64,000 nt of DNA, taken from VXYL01 sp965203685 (GTDB taxonomy: Bacteria; Pseudomonadota; Gammaproteobacteria; Pseudomonadales; Azotimanducaceae). The stretch is taken from contig OZ241908.1 in the NCBI GenBank assembly GCA_965203685.1, forward strand, positions 1,984,001 through 2,048,000. Reading direction: 5' to 3'. Below are positions 17,905 to 25,983 of this stretch, piece by piece. Made by a program: the position numbers and the translations under genes. How positions within the stretch are numbered: the stretch's first letter is position 1; each line of letters starts with the position of its first letter. The notes below the pieces were generated by a model. That model was not told where the DNA came from. It saw only the letters and a list, made by a program, of their open reading frames with translations, and did no database searches.

Positions 17905-18360
17905 CTAGCCGTCGTCGTCCGATACATCGCGGCCGACGCGAACCGCGAGCACATCGCATGTTGCGCCGTGTAGCACACCATTCGCCGTCGAACCGAGCAA
18001 CAGGGCGAGGCCATGGCGACCGTGGCTGCCGACGACGATCAAGTCCATCGACTCGTCCTCCGCGATTCGGTGGATCTCGCTCTCGGGGCGACCGAAAACC
18101 AAGTGACGTTGTTCTTCGGGGATTTTGAAGCTTGCTGCAAAGTCGGCGAGGTGCGAGCGCGCCTGCTCGTGAATCTGGTCCTGGACGGTGGACAGGTCCA
18201 TGGGGATGTCGCCGCCGTAGGCGAGGCTCAATGGCTCGATGACGTGCACGATGTGCAGTTCGGCGGCCGAGGAGGCGGCCAGCGCGTTGGCGCGTGTGGC
18301 CACGCGGCGGCACTCTTCGGTGAGATCGACGGCGAGCAGGATTCGGCGGTAGTCAGCCAT
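17905..18360 (-). CDS. Universal stress protein UspA family
   Basis: A 151-aa single-domain Usp. It starts with MADYRRILLAVDLTEE and ends with the ATP-binding loop VVGSHGRHGLALLLGSTANGVL (G-2x-G-9x-G-S), so it is likely an ATP-binding member. The start is supported by a GGAGG ribosome site just upstream. It lies 28 nt upstream of slt on the same strand but is probably a separate stress-induced unit. It is divergent from the gene at 18521. Confidence 0.93.
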   Translation of the reverse strand: MADYRRILLAVDLTEECRRVATRANALAASSAAELHIVHVIEPLSLAYGGDIPMDLSTVQDQIHEQARSHLADFAASFKIPEEQRHLVFGRPESEIHRIAEDESMDLIVVGSHGRHGLALLLGSTANGVLHGATCDVLAVRVGRDVSDDDG

Positions 18361-18520
18361 GTCCTTATTGCCTCCCTTAGCTTGCCACCAGCAGAGATTC
18401 GGCGCGACCATACACCACACGTCAACGCGGCCACAATAGCTTGGCGTGTCGCTGGCGAGACGTGGTCGCTCGATGCCGCGGCGAGGGCCGGACAACAACC
18501 TCGGATAGCCCACGAAGCAC

Positions 18521-19078
18521 ATGGTTTGGATCGTCATCGCCTTGGTTTTGGTCGCCGCCATCGGGCCGGTCTTCTACCTGATGCCGTCCAAGGCGAGCCG
18601 GCGTCAAGCGGCGCTCCGAACGGCAGCCCGCCAGGCCGGGCTCGTGGTGGAGGTCGCCAGCGTCCCGAAGCCCGACGCCGAGGCGGCCGAGTTGGTTTCC
18701 TCGGGCGGCGAACCACGCGACGCCAAGATCGACTGCGCAGCTTATCGGCTGCCGTTGGCGCGCAGACTGGCGCAGGCACCGCGCTGGATGCTCTTGAAGT
18801 CGGCACGCGAAAACCGGTTCCTCGCTGGCTGGACGACGCTCAAGCCGCCGGTCGCCGTGCCGGTTGAAAGGGACGCCTATTGGCGTGAGGTCGCCGCGAT
18901 CGTCGATGCGTTGCCGGGAAGCTGCGTTGCCGTGGAGGCCGCGGCGCAGACGGTAAGCTGGTATGGCCGGGAGCGAATCGGCGATGCGGACCCGGACGCG
19001 CTTGTGCAAGCGATTCGCGACGGCCTTTTGAGCCTTGCGGAGGTCCACGAACGGATCGAACGAGCGGGGAGTGAATGA
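18521..19078 (+). CDS. Conserved membrane-anchored protein upstream of topA, unknown
   Basis: A 185-aa protein with one N-terminal membrane helix (VWIVIALVLVAAIGPVFYLMP) followed by a basic region and a soluble domain containing RWMLLKSARENRFLAGWTTL and SCVAVEAAAQTVSWYGRERI. The layout resembles unnamed proteins encoded beside topA in pseudomonads, but this is from memory and the function is unknown. The soluble part probably faces the cytoplasm. It ends 227 nt before topA, which has its own promoter. Confidence 0.72.
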   Translation: MVWIVIALVLVAAIGPVFYLMPSKASRRQAALRTAARQAGLVVEVASVPKPDAEAAELVSSGGEPRDAKIDCAAYRLPLARRLAQAPRWMLLKSARENRFLAGWTTLKPPVAVPVERDAYWREVAAIVDALPGSCVAVEAAAQTVSWYGRERIGDADPDALVQAIRDGLLSLAEVHERIERAGSE

Positions 19079-19191
19079 CCGTTCTACCGGGGGAAAAGGC
19101 ACCCGAAACGGTGCTTGGCACGGAGTTGGAAACCGGCTGCAAAACTGAACCGTGGTCGCGCAAACTAGGCGAGCATGCGGCACGGTCGCGG

Positions 19192-19219
19192 TTGACAGCC
19201 GCGAAAACGGGCGTATATA
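19192..19219 (+). promoter_or_regulatory. Sigma-70 promoter for topA
   Basis: A consensus -35 TTGACA at 19192-19197 is followed after 16 nt by TATATA at 19214-19219 (an overlapping TATAAG gives 18 nt). Transcription would begin near 19227, leaving about 80 nt of leader before topA. This is one of the strongest promoter matches in the window. Confidence 0.7.
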
Positions 19220-19305
19220 AGCGCCGCCGAAAGTCCCCGCCGTCGCGCGGGGACCATTGAGGATTCGTCCGTCGTTCACGAAAAATAACCACAACAAGGA
19301 GAGCA

Positions 19306-22020
19306 ATGGCTCGTTCGCTGGTCATCGTCGAGTCGGCCACCAAGGCACCGACCATCAACCGTTACCTCGGCCGCGACTTCGTCGTGAAGTCGAGTGCCGG
19401 GCACGTCCGCGACCTGCCGGTTGGCGGTCGCGCGAGTGATCCGCAGCAGCGCGTCAAGGAAGCGGCGAAGACCCGGAAGCTGTCGCCCAAGAAAAAGGCG
19501 GAGTACCGGGCCAAGCGCGCGCGGACCCAGTTGGTGCAGCGTATGGGCGTGGATCCGGACCACGATTGGGCGGCCACCTACGAGGTGATTCCGGGCAAAG
19601 AGAAGGTCGTCAAGGAACTGAAGAGTCTCGCGGCGCGATCCGAGCACGTGTACTTGGCCACGGACCTCGACCGCGAGGGCGAAGCGATCGCCTGGCACCT
19701 CATGGAAGTGCTCGGCGGCCCCCCCGAGCGCTATCGGCGCGTGGTGTTCAACGAGATCACCCGTCGCGCCGTGGAGGAAGCGTTCGCCGAACCCGGCGAG
19801 GTGGACATCGATCGCGTCAACGCGCAGCAAGCGCGGCGCTTCCTCGACCGGGTGGTCGGCTTCGAGGTGTCGCCGCTGTTGTGGTCGAAGGTTGCCCGCG
19901 GCCTGTCCGCTGGCCGCGTCCAGTCGGTTGCGGTGCGACTGATCGTCGACCGGGAACGCGAGATCCGGGCCTTCGAACCGGAAGAGTACTGGGACGTGTT
20001 CGCCGATCTTGCCCGCGCGGACGAATCGCGACCGGTCCGTTTCGAGGTCGCCAAGGAGAACGGCGCGGAGTTTCGTCCCAAGGACAAGGCCGCGGCGGAC
20101 GACGCTGTCGCACGGCTGCAGCAGCGCGCGTTTGCGGTGACGGATCGCGAAGAGCGCCGAACGACCACGCGCCCCGGCGCGCCGTACATCACCTCGACCT
20201 TGCAGCAGGCGGCCTCAACGCGTTTGCGGTTCAGTGTGCGCAAAACCATGAACCTGGCACAGCGCCTCTACGAGGCCGGACACATCACCTACATGCGTAC
20301 GGACTCGACAAGCATCTCGACAGATGCGCTGAACGCTGTGCGAGAGCACATCGGCAAGGCCTACGGTCCCCGCTATCTTCCCGAGTCGCCGAACCGCTAT
20401 GCCAGCAAGTCCACGGCGCAGGAGGCCCACGAAGCGATCCGCCCGACCGATCTTGCGGGCGCGGCGGCGGTGCGCGACATGGAGCCCGATGCGCGGCGCC
20501 TCTACGACTTGATTTGGCGGCAGTTCGTCGCCTCGCAGATGACCCATGCGGAGTATCTCGCGACCTCGGTCACGGTCGTTGCGGGCGAATTCGAACTGCG
20601 CGTGCGCGGCCGCATCCTGCAGTTCGACGGCCATACGCGCGTGCAGTCGTCGCTGGCGCGCGGGGGCGAGGACACCGTGCTTCCCGACTTCGTGGTCGGC
20701 GAAGCCCTTACGCCGAAGGACTTCGAGGCGGTGCAGCACTTTACGCGTCCGCCTCCCCGCTATGGCGAGGCGAGCCTGGTGCGCGAGCTTGAAAAGCGCG
20801 GCATCGGGAGGCCCTCGACGTACGTGCCGATCGTGTCGACCATCCAGGAACGGGGCTACGTGACGCTCAACAACCGGCGGTTCCACGCCGAGCGCATCGG
20901 TGAGTTGGTGACCGACCGTCTCGTGGAGAGCTTCCCGGATTTACTCGACTATTCGTTCACGGCGGATATGGAAGGCGACCTCGACCAGGTCGCCGACGGC
21001 AAACGCCAATGGCGCAGTTTGCTGGACAGTTTCTACAGCGACTTCTCCGACAAGCTCGACACGGCGCGCAGGACGGAAGGGATGCGCCCGAATACGCCGA
21101 CCAACACCGATGTGGCGTGCGTCAAGTGCGGTCGTCCCATGCAGATCCGCACGGCGAGCACGGGCGTGTTCCTCGGTTGCTCGGGCTACAGCTTAAGCCC
21201 GAAAGAGCGCTGTACGAACACCGCCAACCTGGTCCCCGGCGAGGAGGCCGTGGACGTCGACGAAGATGCCGAGGCGGAGTCGAAGCTGCTTCGGGCCAAG
21301 CGCAAGTGCCCGATCTGCACGACGCCGATGGACAGCTACCTGATCGATGAGTCGCGCAAGCTGCACATCTGCGGAAACAACCCGGACTGTGCCGGCTTCG
21401 AGATCGAGCCCGGGGAGTTCCGCATCAAGGGCTATGACGGTCCGGTGATCGACTGCGACAAGTGCGGTGCCGAGATGCAGCTCAAGTCGGGGCGTTTCGG
21501 TAAGTACTTCGGCTGTACCAACGAGGCCTGCCGGAACACGCGCAAACTGCTGCGCAATGGCCAGCCCGCGCCGCCCAAGGCCGATCCGGTGCCGATGCCC
21601 GAGTTGCGCTGTGAACGGGTGGACGACCACTACGTACTGCGAGACGGCGCGGCCGGGATCTTTCTCGCCGCCAGCCAGTTTCCCAAGCACCGCGAGACCC
21701 GTGCCCCATTGGTGTCGGAGTTAAAGGCGCACGGCAATGAACTCGATCCGAAGTTCGCCTACCTGCTCGAGGCACCGGAAACGGATAGCGCAGGGAATCC
21801 GGCGGCCGTGCGCTTCTCGCGGAAAACGCGCGAGCAGTACGTGACGACCGAAAAGGGGGGCAAGCCGACCGGTTGGAGCGCGCACTACAGCGGCGGGCGC
21901 TGGGCGGAGCGCGACGCGCCGAAACGGGCCAAGCCGAAAGCTAAGGCAAAAGCGAGACCAAAGGCGAAGGCCAAATCCAAGGCGCGGCCGCGCTCGCGGC
22001 AGACCCCTAGGAACGCCTAG
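19306..22020 (+). CDS. topA: DNA topoisomerase I (type IA)
   Basis: TopA relaxes negative supercoils by transient single-strand cleavage. The 904-aa protein begins with the Toprim domain (SLVIVESATKAPTINRYLG; DLDREGEAIAWH), and the catalytic tyrosine is in GHITYMRTDS at residue 329. Three C-terminal zinc ribbons are visible with paired cysteines (CVKCGRPM, CPICTTPM, CDKCGAEM). The extreme C-terminus is a Lys/Arg/Ala-rich tail of about 35 residues, likely for DNA or RNA polymerase contact. A GGAG ribosome site precedes the ATG. The N-terminal KAPTIN differs slightly from the usual KAKTI. Confidence 0.98.
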   Translation: MARSLVIVESATKAPTINRYLGRDFVVKSSAGHVRDLPVGGRASDPQQRVKEAAKTRKLSPKKKAEYRAKRARTQLVQRMGVDPDHDWAATYEVIPGKEKVVKELKSLAARSEHVYLATDLDREGEAIAWHLMEVLGGPPERYRRVVFNEITRRAVEEAFAEPGEVDIDRVNAQQARRFLDRVVGFEVSPLLWSKVARGLSAGRVQSVAVRLIVDREREIRAFEPEEYWDVFADLARADESRPVRFEVAKENGAEFRPKDKAAADDAVARLQQRAFAVTDREERRTTTRPGAPYITSTLQQAASTRLRFSVRKTMNLAQRLYEAGHITYMRTDSTSISTDALNAVREHIGKAYGPRYLPESPNRYASKSTAQEAHEAIRPTDLAGAAAVRDMEPDARRLYDLIWRQFVASQMTHAEYLATSVTVVAGEFELRVRGRILQFDGHTRVQSSLARGGEDTVLPDFVVGEALTPKDFEAVQHFTRPPPRYGEASLVRELEKRGIGRPSTYVPIVSTIQERGYVTLNNRRFHAERIGELVTDRLVESFPDLLDYSFTADMEGDLDQVADGKRQWRSLLDSFYSDFSDKLDTARRTEGMRPNTPTNTDVACVKCGRPMQIRTASTGVFLGCSGYSLSPKERCTNTANLVPGEEAVDVDEDAEAESKLLRAKRKCPICTTPMDSYLIDESRKLHICGNNPDCAGFEIEPGEFRIKGYDGPVIDCDKCGAEMQLKSGRFGKYFGCTNEACRNTRKLLRNGQPAPPKADPVPMPELRCERVDDHYVLRDGAAGIFLAASQFPKHRETRAPLVSELKAHGNELDPKFAYLLEAPETDSAGNPAAVRFSRKTREQYVTTEKGGKPTGWSAHYSGGRWAERDAPKRAKPKAKAKARPKAKAKSKARPRSRQTPRNA

Positions 22021-22074
22021 GAGCCGCCGGACTGCGCTATAGCGGTTACCGCAGCGCGTCCGGGGGCACGCTCT

Positions 22075-22338
22075 TCAACCTGACTCGCGCTGCGCGCGGA
22101 CGTAGCTCTCAAGCACGCGGTTGATCCGCGTCTGGTAGCCTTTCCCTGAAGCTCGGAAATACTCAAGTACTGACCGTTTGACGCGTAAGGTGATTTGTTG
22201 CGTCCGGTCGGGCTCGACAAGGCGAGCTTCACGCCAGAACGTCTCGTCCAGTTCCGGGATGTCGCCGAAGTCGATCGCGGCATCCTCGACGGCCGCGATC
22301 TCGGTCAGGTCAAGGGGTCTCTTGTGTGTGCTCATCAT
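22075..22338 (-). CDS. brnA: BrnA-type antitoxin
   Basis: An 87-aa antitoxin of a type II toxin-antitoxin system. The N-terminal half is acidic (AAIDFGDIPELDETFWREARL) and would wrap the toxin; the C-terminal half QQITLRVKRSVLEYFRASGKGYQTRINRVL looks like a ribbon-helix-helix DNA-binding unit, as expected for BrnA. Its start lies inside the end of the toxin gene (29-nt overlap), the usual BrnT-first order. BrnA normally represses the operon together with BrnT. Confidence 0.9.
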   Translation of the reverse strand: MMSTHKRPLDLTEIAAVEDAAIDFGDIPELDETFWREARLVEPDRTQQITLRVKRSVLEYFRASGKGYQTRINRVLESYVRAQRESG

Positions 22339-22591
22339 AGGCCTTGCGCTCCTTTCGCGATGCGGGGCGAGCGGAAATCAGCCGCAGATACCGGCCGCGT
22401 CTAGTGTGGGCGACGACCAGAACGGCCGGCCCGATGCGGCCGACACTCAGATGGCGCGCTTCGCCGTAGTCGCGGCGCGAGTCCGGGCGCGTCAGCACCG
22501 GGCCCTCGAAAATGCGCTTCGCCGTCTGGAATCCGATTCCGTGCTTCGCCACATTGGCACGGTCTTTGGTTTCGTCCCACTCGAAGTCCAT
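22310..22591 (-). CDS. brnT: BrnT-type ribonuclease toxin
   Basis: A 93-aa toxin of the BrnT family, which are RelE-like ribonucleases that block translation. The family signature is clear: MDFEWDETKDRANVAKHGIGF at the start (written here in part), then EARHLSVGRIGPAVLVVAHTRRG and RLISARPASRKERKAY. The conserved Arg, Arg and basic tail expected for catalysis are present. It is encoded first, with brnA overlapping, and inserted between topA and lexA. A strong promoter with two palindromes lies immediately upstream. Confidence 0.92.
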   Translation of the reverse strand: MDFEWDETKDRANVAKHGIGFQTAKRIFEGPVLTRPDSRRDYGEARHLSVGRIGPAVLVVAHTRRGRYLRLISARPASRKERKAYDEHTQETP

Positions 22592-22597
22592 TGAGAG

Positions 22598-22631
22598 AAG
22601 TATTTATACTTTGTAACTACAAGGCGTGCAA
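22598..22631 (-). promoter_or_regulatory. brnTA promoter with two overlapping operators
   Basis: On the minus strand, -35 TTGCAC (22631-22626) and -10 TATAAA (22608-22603) are separated by 17 nt. The -10 lies inside an inverted repeat with arms AAGTAT/ATACTT (22598-22611), and a second inverted repeat TTGTA-AC-TACAA (22611-22622) fills the spacer. Both are suitable ribbon-helix-helix operators for BrnA autorepression. The leader before the brnT ATG would be only about 5 nt. Confidence 0.65.
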
Positions 22632-22847
22632 GTCCAGCGTGCCAGGACGGAGCGCCAGTCATCTCGGTGCTGGTCGCGGATCCTCGTCATTACCGTCTTC
22701 CCTTGCGCGGTGGCCAGCACAAGGAAATGTGTGCGCAGATCCGAACGCGGTCGAAACGAAGGTGTTGAAAGGACCCGACGGAAACGATAGGACAGCAGCC
22801 ATCCCGCCCGCCCCCAAGGCACGTCATCTCCGCTGCCGGCTGGCTGT

Positions 22848-23453
22848 CTACATGTTGCGGCGTAGAACGCCGACGCTCAAACCCTCGATCGCGAATTCCT
22901 GGTTGGCGAGATCCACCTCGATGGGGTCGTAGTCGGCGTTCTCGGCGATCAAGAGCAGCCGGCGCCTCGACTTGCGGCGCAGGCGCTTGACGGTCACCTC
23001 GTCCTCGATGCGCGCGACGATGATGTCGCCGGAGCGTGCAACCGGGGTTTTGTGCACCGCGAGCAGATCGCCGTCCAGGATGCCGACGTCAACCATGCTG
23101 TCGCCGCGCACGCGGAGCAGGAAGTCCGCGGCGGGCCGGAACATGTCGGGCGGCACGTCGCAGGTCTCTTCGATGTGCTCGGCCGCCAGGATCGGCGCAC
23201 CGGCGGCGACTTGGCCAACGACGGGTAGCCCGTCGGGTTCGGTCGCCGGTAAGCGAATGCCTCGGGATGTGCCCGGGATCACCTCGATCACGCCCTTGCG
23301 CGCGAGTGCTTTCAGGTGTTCCTCGGCGGCGTTCGGTGACCGGAAGCCGAGTTCCCGCGCGATGTCGGCGCGCGTCGGCGGGTAGCCGCTGTCGGCGATG
23401 TGCGCTTTGACCAGCGCGAGCACTTCCTCTTGTCGGGCAGTGAGCTTTTTCAT
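22848..23453 (-). CDS. lexA: LexA repressor
   Basis: The SOS repressor, 201 aa. The ATG at 23453 (MKKLTARQEEVL) matches E. coli LexA; an upstream in-frame codon would add 11 residues inside the operator region. The winged-helix domain spans about 1-70. The self-cleavage site is Ala84-Gly85 in VAAGAP, and the Ser119 (RGDSM) and Lys156 (TVKRL) dyad have the same numbers as in E. coli. A LexA-type operator lies upstream. No sulA-like gene is seen beside it; the toxin-antitoxin pair lies beyond its 3' end, 256 nt away, and that gap holds nothing recognisable. Confidence 0.97.
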   Translation of the reverse strand: MKKLTARQEEVLALVKAHIADSGYPPTRADIARELGFRSPNAAEEHLKALARKGVIEVIPGTSRGIRLPATEPDGLPVVGQVAAGAPILAAEHIEETCDVPPDMFRPAADFLLRVRGDSMVDVGILDGDLLAVHKTPVARSGDIIVARIEDEVTVKRLRRKSRRRLLLIAENADYDPIEVDLANQEFAIEGLSVGVLRRNM

Positions 23454-23458
23454 GGGGC

Positions 23459-23513
23459 CTGTGTATCCATCCACAGAATCCTGCAATTATATACAGCAGT
23501 CGGCAAATGTGAA
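23459..23513 (-). promoter_or_regulatory. lexA promoter with SOS box
   Basis: The minus strand has CTGTATATAATTGCAG at 23496-23481, a CTG-N10-CAG LexA box. It contains a TATAAT -10 (23491-23486), with TTCACA at 23513-23508 as -35 after 16 nt, so LexA would block its own promoter. Four nt beyond the box lies a second palindrome, CTGTG-N8-CACAG (23476-23459), whose CTG/CAG spacing is 12 and therefore not a standard box. Confidence 0.8.
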
Positions 23514-23610
23514 GCGCCCTGTACACGTGGGTCTTGCGCTCCGGCGCAGTCCGCCTTCGCGGGTCACCGTATAATGCGCCGCTTCGCGAAAAGACCGCTT
23601 GAGACATGCC

Positions 23611-24693
23611 ATGGAGAGCCTAACTTCCTTGGGCGACGTGTTCGGCGTCAAGGGCCTGTATGTCTTCGCCATCGTCACCACGACGCTGGTGGTCCGGTTC
23701 GTGGCCAAGTTCGTCTTCGACCGGCTGGCCAAGCAACTCGAACGCACCCACAACCTCTACGACGATGCTGTTCTCGACGCCGCGCGCAAGCCGATCGGCT
23801 GGGCGATCTGGTCGTTCGGCATCCTGTTCGCTGCCGAGGTGGCCGGGCAGGACTCCGAGTCGGAACTGTTCGACTACATCGACCCGACCCGCGACGTCCT
23901 GGCGATTGTCCTGCTCGCGTGGTTCGCGGTGCGCTTCATCCGGTTCATCGAAGGTCACATCGCGGAGTACGACCGGGCGGCGATGGACAAGGCGACGATG
24001 GCCGCGCTCAGCAAGCTACTGCGCGCATCGGTGCTGATCACCGCGCTCTTGATGGCGCTGCAGTCCGTGGGCGTGCCGATCACGGGCGTGCTCGCGTTCG
24101 GCGGCGTTGGCGGCCTGGCCGTTGGTTTCGCGGCCCGGGACCTGCTCGCGAACTTCTTCGGCGCGCTCATGATCTTCCTCGACCGGCCGTTCGCGGAGGG
24201 CGACTGGGTTCGCTCGTCCGACCGGGAAATCGAGGGAACGGTGGAGCAGATCGGCTGGCGGATGACCAGCATACGCACGTTCGACCAGCGGCCGTTGTAC
24301 GTGCCCAATTCGGTGTTCACGACGCTCACCGTGGAGAACCCGTCGCGCATGCGAAACCGCCGCATCTACGAGATTGTCGGCGTCCGCTACGACGATGTCG
24401 GTGTCGTCAAGGACATCGTCGACGATATTCGCCGCATGCTCGAGAACCACCCGGAAATCGAGGCCGAGAACCGCACGCTCATCGTGAACCTATTGAGTTT
24501 CGGACCGTCGTCGCTCGACATCATGATCTACACGTTCACCAAGACCACCGAGTGGGTGAAGTTCCACGGCATCAAGGAAGACGTGATGCTCAAGATCGCC
24601 GATATCGTCGCGGGCTACGGCGCGGACTTCGCCTTCCCGACCCAAACCGTCCATGTCGAGACGCCGCCGCCCCCTGAACCGGATCCGCAATGA
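23611..24693 (+). CDS. MscS family mechanosensitive channel
   Basis: A 360-aa small-conductance mechanosensitive channel protein. Three to four membrane segments occupy residues 12-165; the pore-lining helix is GVLAFGGVGGLAVGFAARDLLANFFGA, followed by the beta-domain with DRPFAEGDWV and VEQIGWRMTSIRTFDQRPLYVPNS. The C-terminal alpha-beta domain ends near 350. The ATG at 23611 is preferred over a TTG at 23599 because GAGA is well spaced before it. A TATAAT at 23570-23575 is the likely -10. Its stop overlaps the hpt start (ATGA). Confidence 0.93.
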   Translation: MESLTSLGDVFGVKGLYVFAIVTTTLVVRFVAKFVFDRLAKQLERTHNLYDDAVLDAARKPIGWAIWSFGILFAAEVAGQDSESELFDYIDPTRDVLAIVLLAWFAVRFIRFIEGHIAEYDRAAMDKATMAALSKLLRASVLITALLMALQSVGVPITGVLAFGGVGGLAVGFAARDLLANFFGALMIFLDRPFAEGDWVRSSDREIEGTVEQIGWRMTSIRTFDQRPLYVPNSVFTTLTVENPSRMRNRRIYEIVGVRYDDVGVVKDIVDDIRRMLENHPEIEAENRTLIVNLLSFGPSSLDIMIYTFTKTTEWVKFHGIKEDVMLKIADIVAGYGADFAFPTQTVHVETPPPPEPDPQ

Positions 24694-25220
24694 GCGGGTC
24701 ACTTCCGCCCGGGAGCCGGTGCCTCTTTGACGCCCGCAGCGTCGACCATGCTGTCGACCGGGTGGCCGTCGAGATGGCGCTCAAGCTCTGGGACGCGCGC
24801 CCGGTGGTCGTGTGCTTGATGAACGGCGGCCTGCCGTTCACGGCCGACCTCCTGCGCCGGTTCTACTTCGACCTCGAACTCGACTACATGCACTTGGCAC
24901 GCTACGAGCACCAGCAGGGGGGCGACATCCGGGTTCTGCGCCCGCCGACCCGGACATTGGCCGGTCGCACCGTGCTCTTGGTGGACGACGTACTTGACGA
25001 AGGTCAGACCCTGCGCGCCGCGCAGCGACTGGTTGCGCAGGCGGGTGCCAGCGAGACGGTGACCGCGGTGCTCGTTCGCAAGGATGTGCGCGATTCGGTG
25101 GCGCGGTCGGATTTCGCGGCGCTGGACGCGCCCGACGAATTCCTGGTCGGCCGCGGGATGGACTGCGACGGCGCCTTCCGCCAGCTTTCCGGGATCTATT
25201 GCCTGCCGAGCAGCGTATGA
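24690..25220 (+). CDS. hpt: Hypoxanthine-guanine phosphoribosyltransferase
   Basis: A 176-aa purine phosphoribosyltransferase that turns hypoxanthine or guanine plus PRPP into IMP or GMP. The PRPP-binding signature VLLVDDVLDEGQTLRAA is at about 94-110, and VVCLMNGGLPF forms the pyrophosphate-binding loop. It overlaps mscS upstream and the methylthioinosine phosphorylase gene downstream, each by 4 nt. The pairing makes sense: the phosphorylase releases hypoxanthine and Hpt recovers it. E. coli Hpt is similar in length (178 aa). Confidence 0.93.
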   Translation: MSGSLPPGSRCLFDARSVDHAVDRVAVEMALKLWDARPVVVCLMNGGLPFTADLLRRFYFDLELDYMHLARYEHQQGGDIRVLRPPTRTLAGRTVLLVDDVLDEGQTLRAAQRLVAQAGASETVTAVLVRKDVRDSVARSDFAALDAPDEFLVGRGMDCDGAFRQLSGIYCLPSSV

Positions 25221-25960
25221 CCGACTCGGCCGTCACGCTTGCTGTCATCGGCGGTACCGGTCTCGAGGCCCTTGGCGACGACCCGGAGCCGGTGCTCGAC
25301 TCCGCCGAGACGCCGTACGGCCCCGCATCCGCGATTCCGACGCGCTTCGTCGCGTTCCCCAACGCCGTGTTCCTCAACCGCCACGGCGACGGCCACGTGA
25401 TACTGCCCCACGAGATCAACTACCGCGCCAACATCTGGCTGCTCAACGAACTCGGGGTCGGCGCCATCGTGGCGGTCTTCGCCGTCGGTGGCATTGCGCC
25501 GTCGTTGAAGGACGGGACGCTCGCCGTGCCCACGCAGATCGTCGACTACACGTGGGGGCGCGAGCACACGTTCTCGACGCGCGAGAACCTGTACCACGCG
25601 GACTTCAGCGAGCCGTTCGACGCCGGCCTCCGCGGACGGCTGATCGACGCCGCGCAACGCTCCGCCGTGGCGCTGGTCGATCACGGCGTATACGGTGCCA
25701 CGCAAGGGCCGCGCTTCGAGACCGTGGCCGAGATCGACCGCATGGAGCGCGACGGTTGCACGGTGGTCGGCATGACGGCCATGCCGGAAGCCGGTCTGGC
25801 CCGCGAACTGGAGATTCCCTACGCCGGGCTGTGCATGGTTGTGAACCCGGCCGCAGGCCGTGGCCCCGCGGTCCTCACGGTGGACGACATGTACGCGGCC
25901 GTGGCGGAGGCGCAGCCGCGTCTGCTGCGGCTATTGACGGAGTTCCTGAAGCGCAACTGA
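25217..25960 (+). CDS. S-methyl-5'-thioinosine phosphorylase (MTAP family)
   Basis: A 247-aa purine nucleoside phosphorylase of the MTAP family. The start ATG at 25217 overlaps the hpt stop. Family features are LAVIGGTGLEALG, FLNRHGDGHVILPHEINYRANIW (in part), YGATQGPRFET and VGMTAMPEAGLARELEI. In Pseudomonas a homologue near lexA cleaves methylthioinosine to hypoxanthine and methylthioribose-1-phosphate rather than acting on methylthioadenosine; the coupling to hpt here supports that assignment. Substrate choice is inferred, not shown. Confidence 0.88.
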   Translation: MTDSAVTLAVIGGTGLEALGDDPEPVLDSAETPYGPASAIPTRFVAFPNAVFLNRHGDGHVILPHEINYRANIWLLNELGVGAIVAVFAVGGIAPSLKDGTLAVPTQIVDYTWGREHTFSTRENLYHADFSEPFDAGLRGRLIDAAQRSAVALVDHGVYGATQGPRFETVAEIDRMERDGCTVVGMTAMPEAGLARELEIPYAGLCMVVNPAAGRGPAVLTVDDMYAAVAEAQPRLLRLLTEFLKRN

Positions 25961-25983
25961 CCCCGCCAGGCGCGCGGGGACGA

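Noticed and set aside
22623..22847. sulA-like gene beside lexA
   Set aside because: The gap between brnT and lexA was read in all frames; no SulA-like sequence or other gene was recognised.
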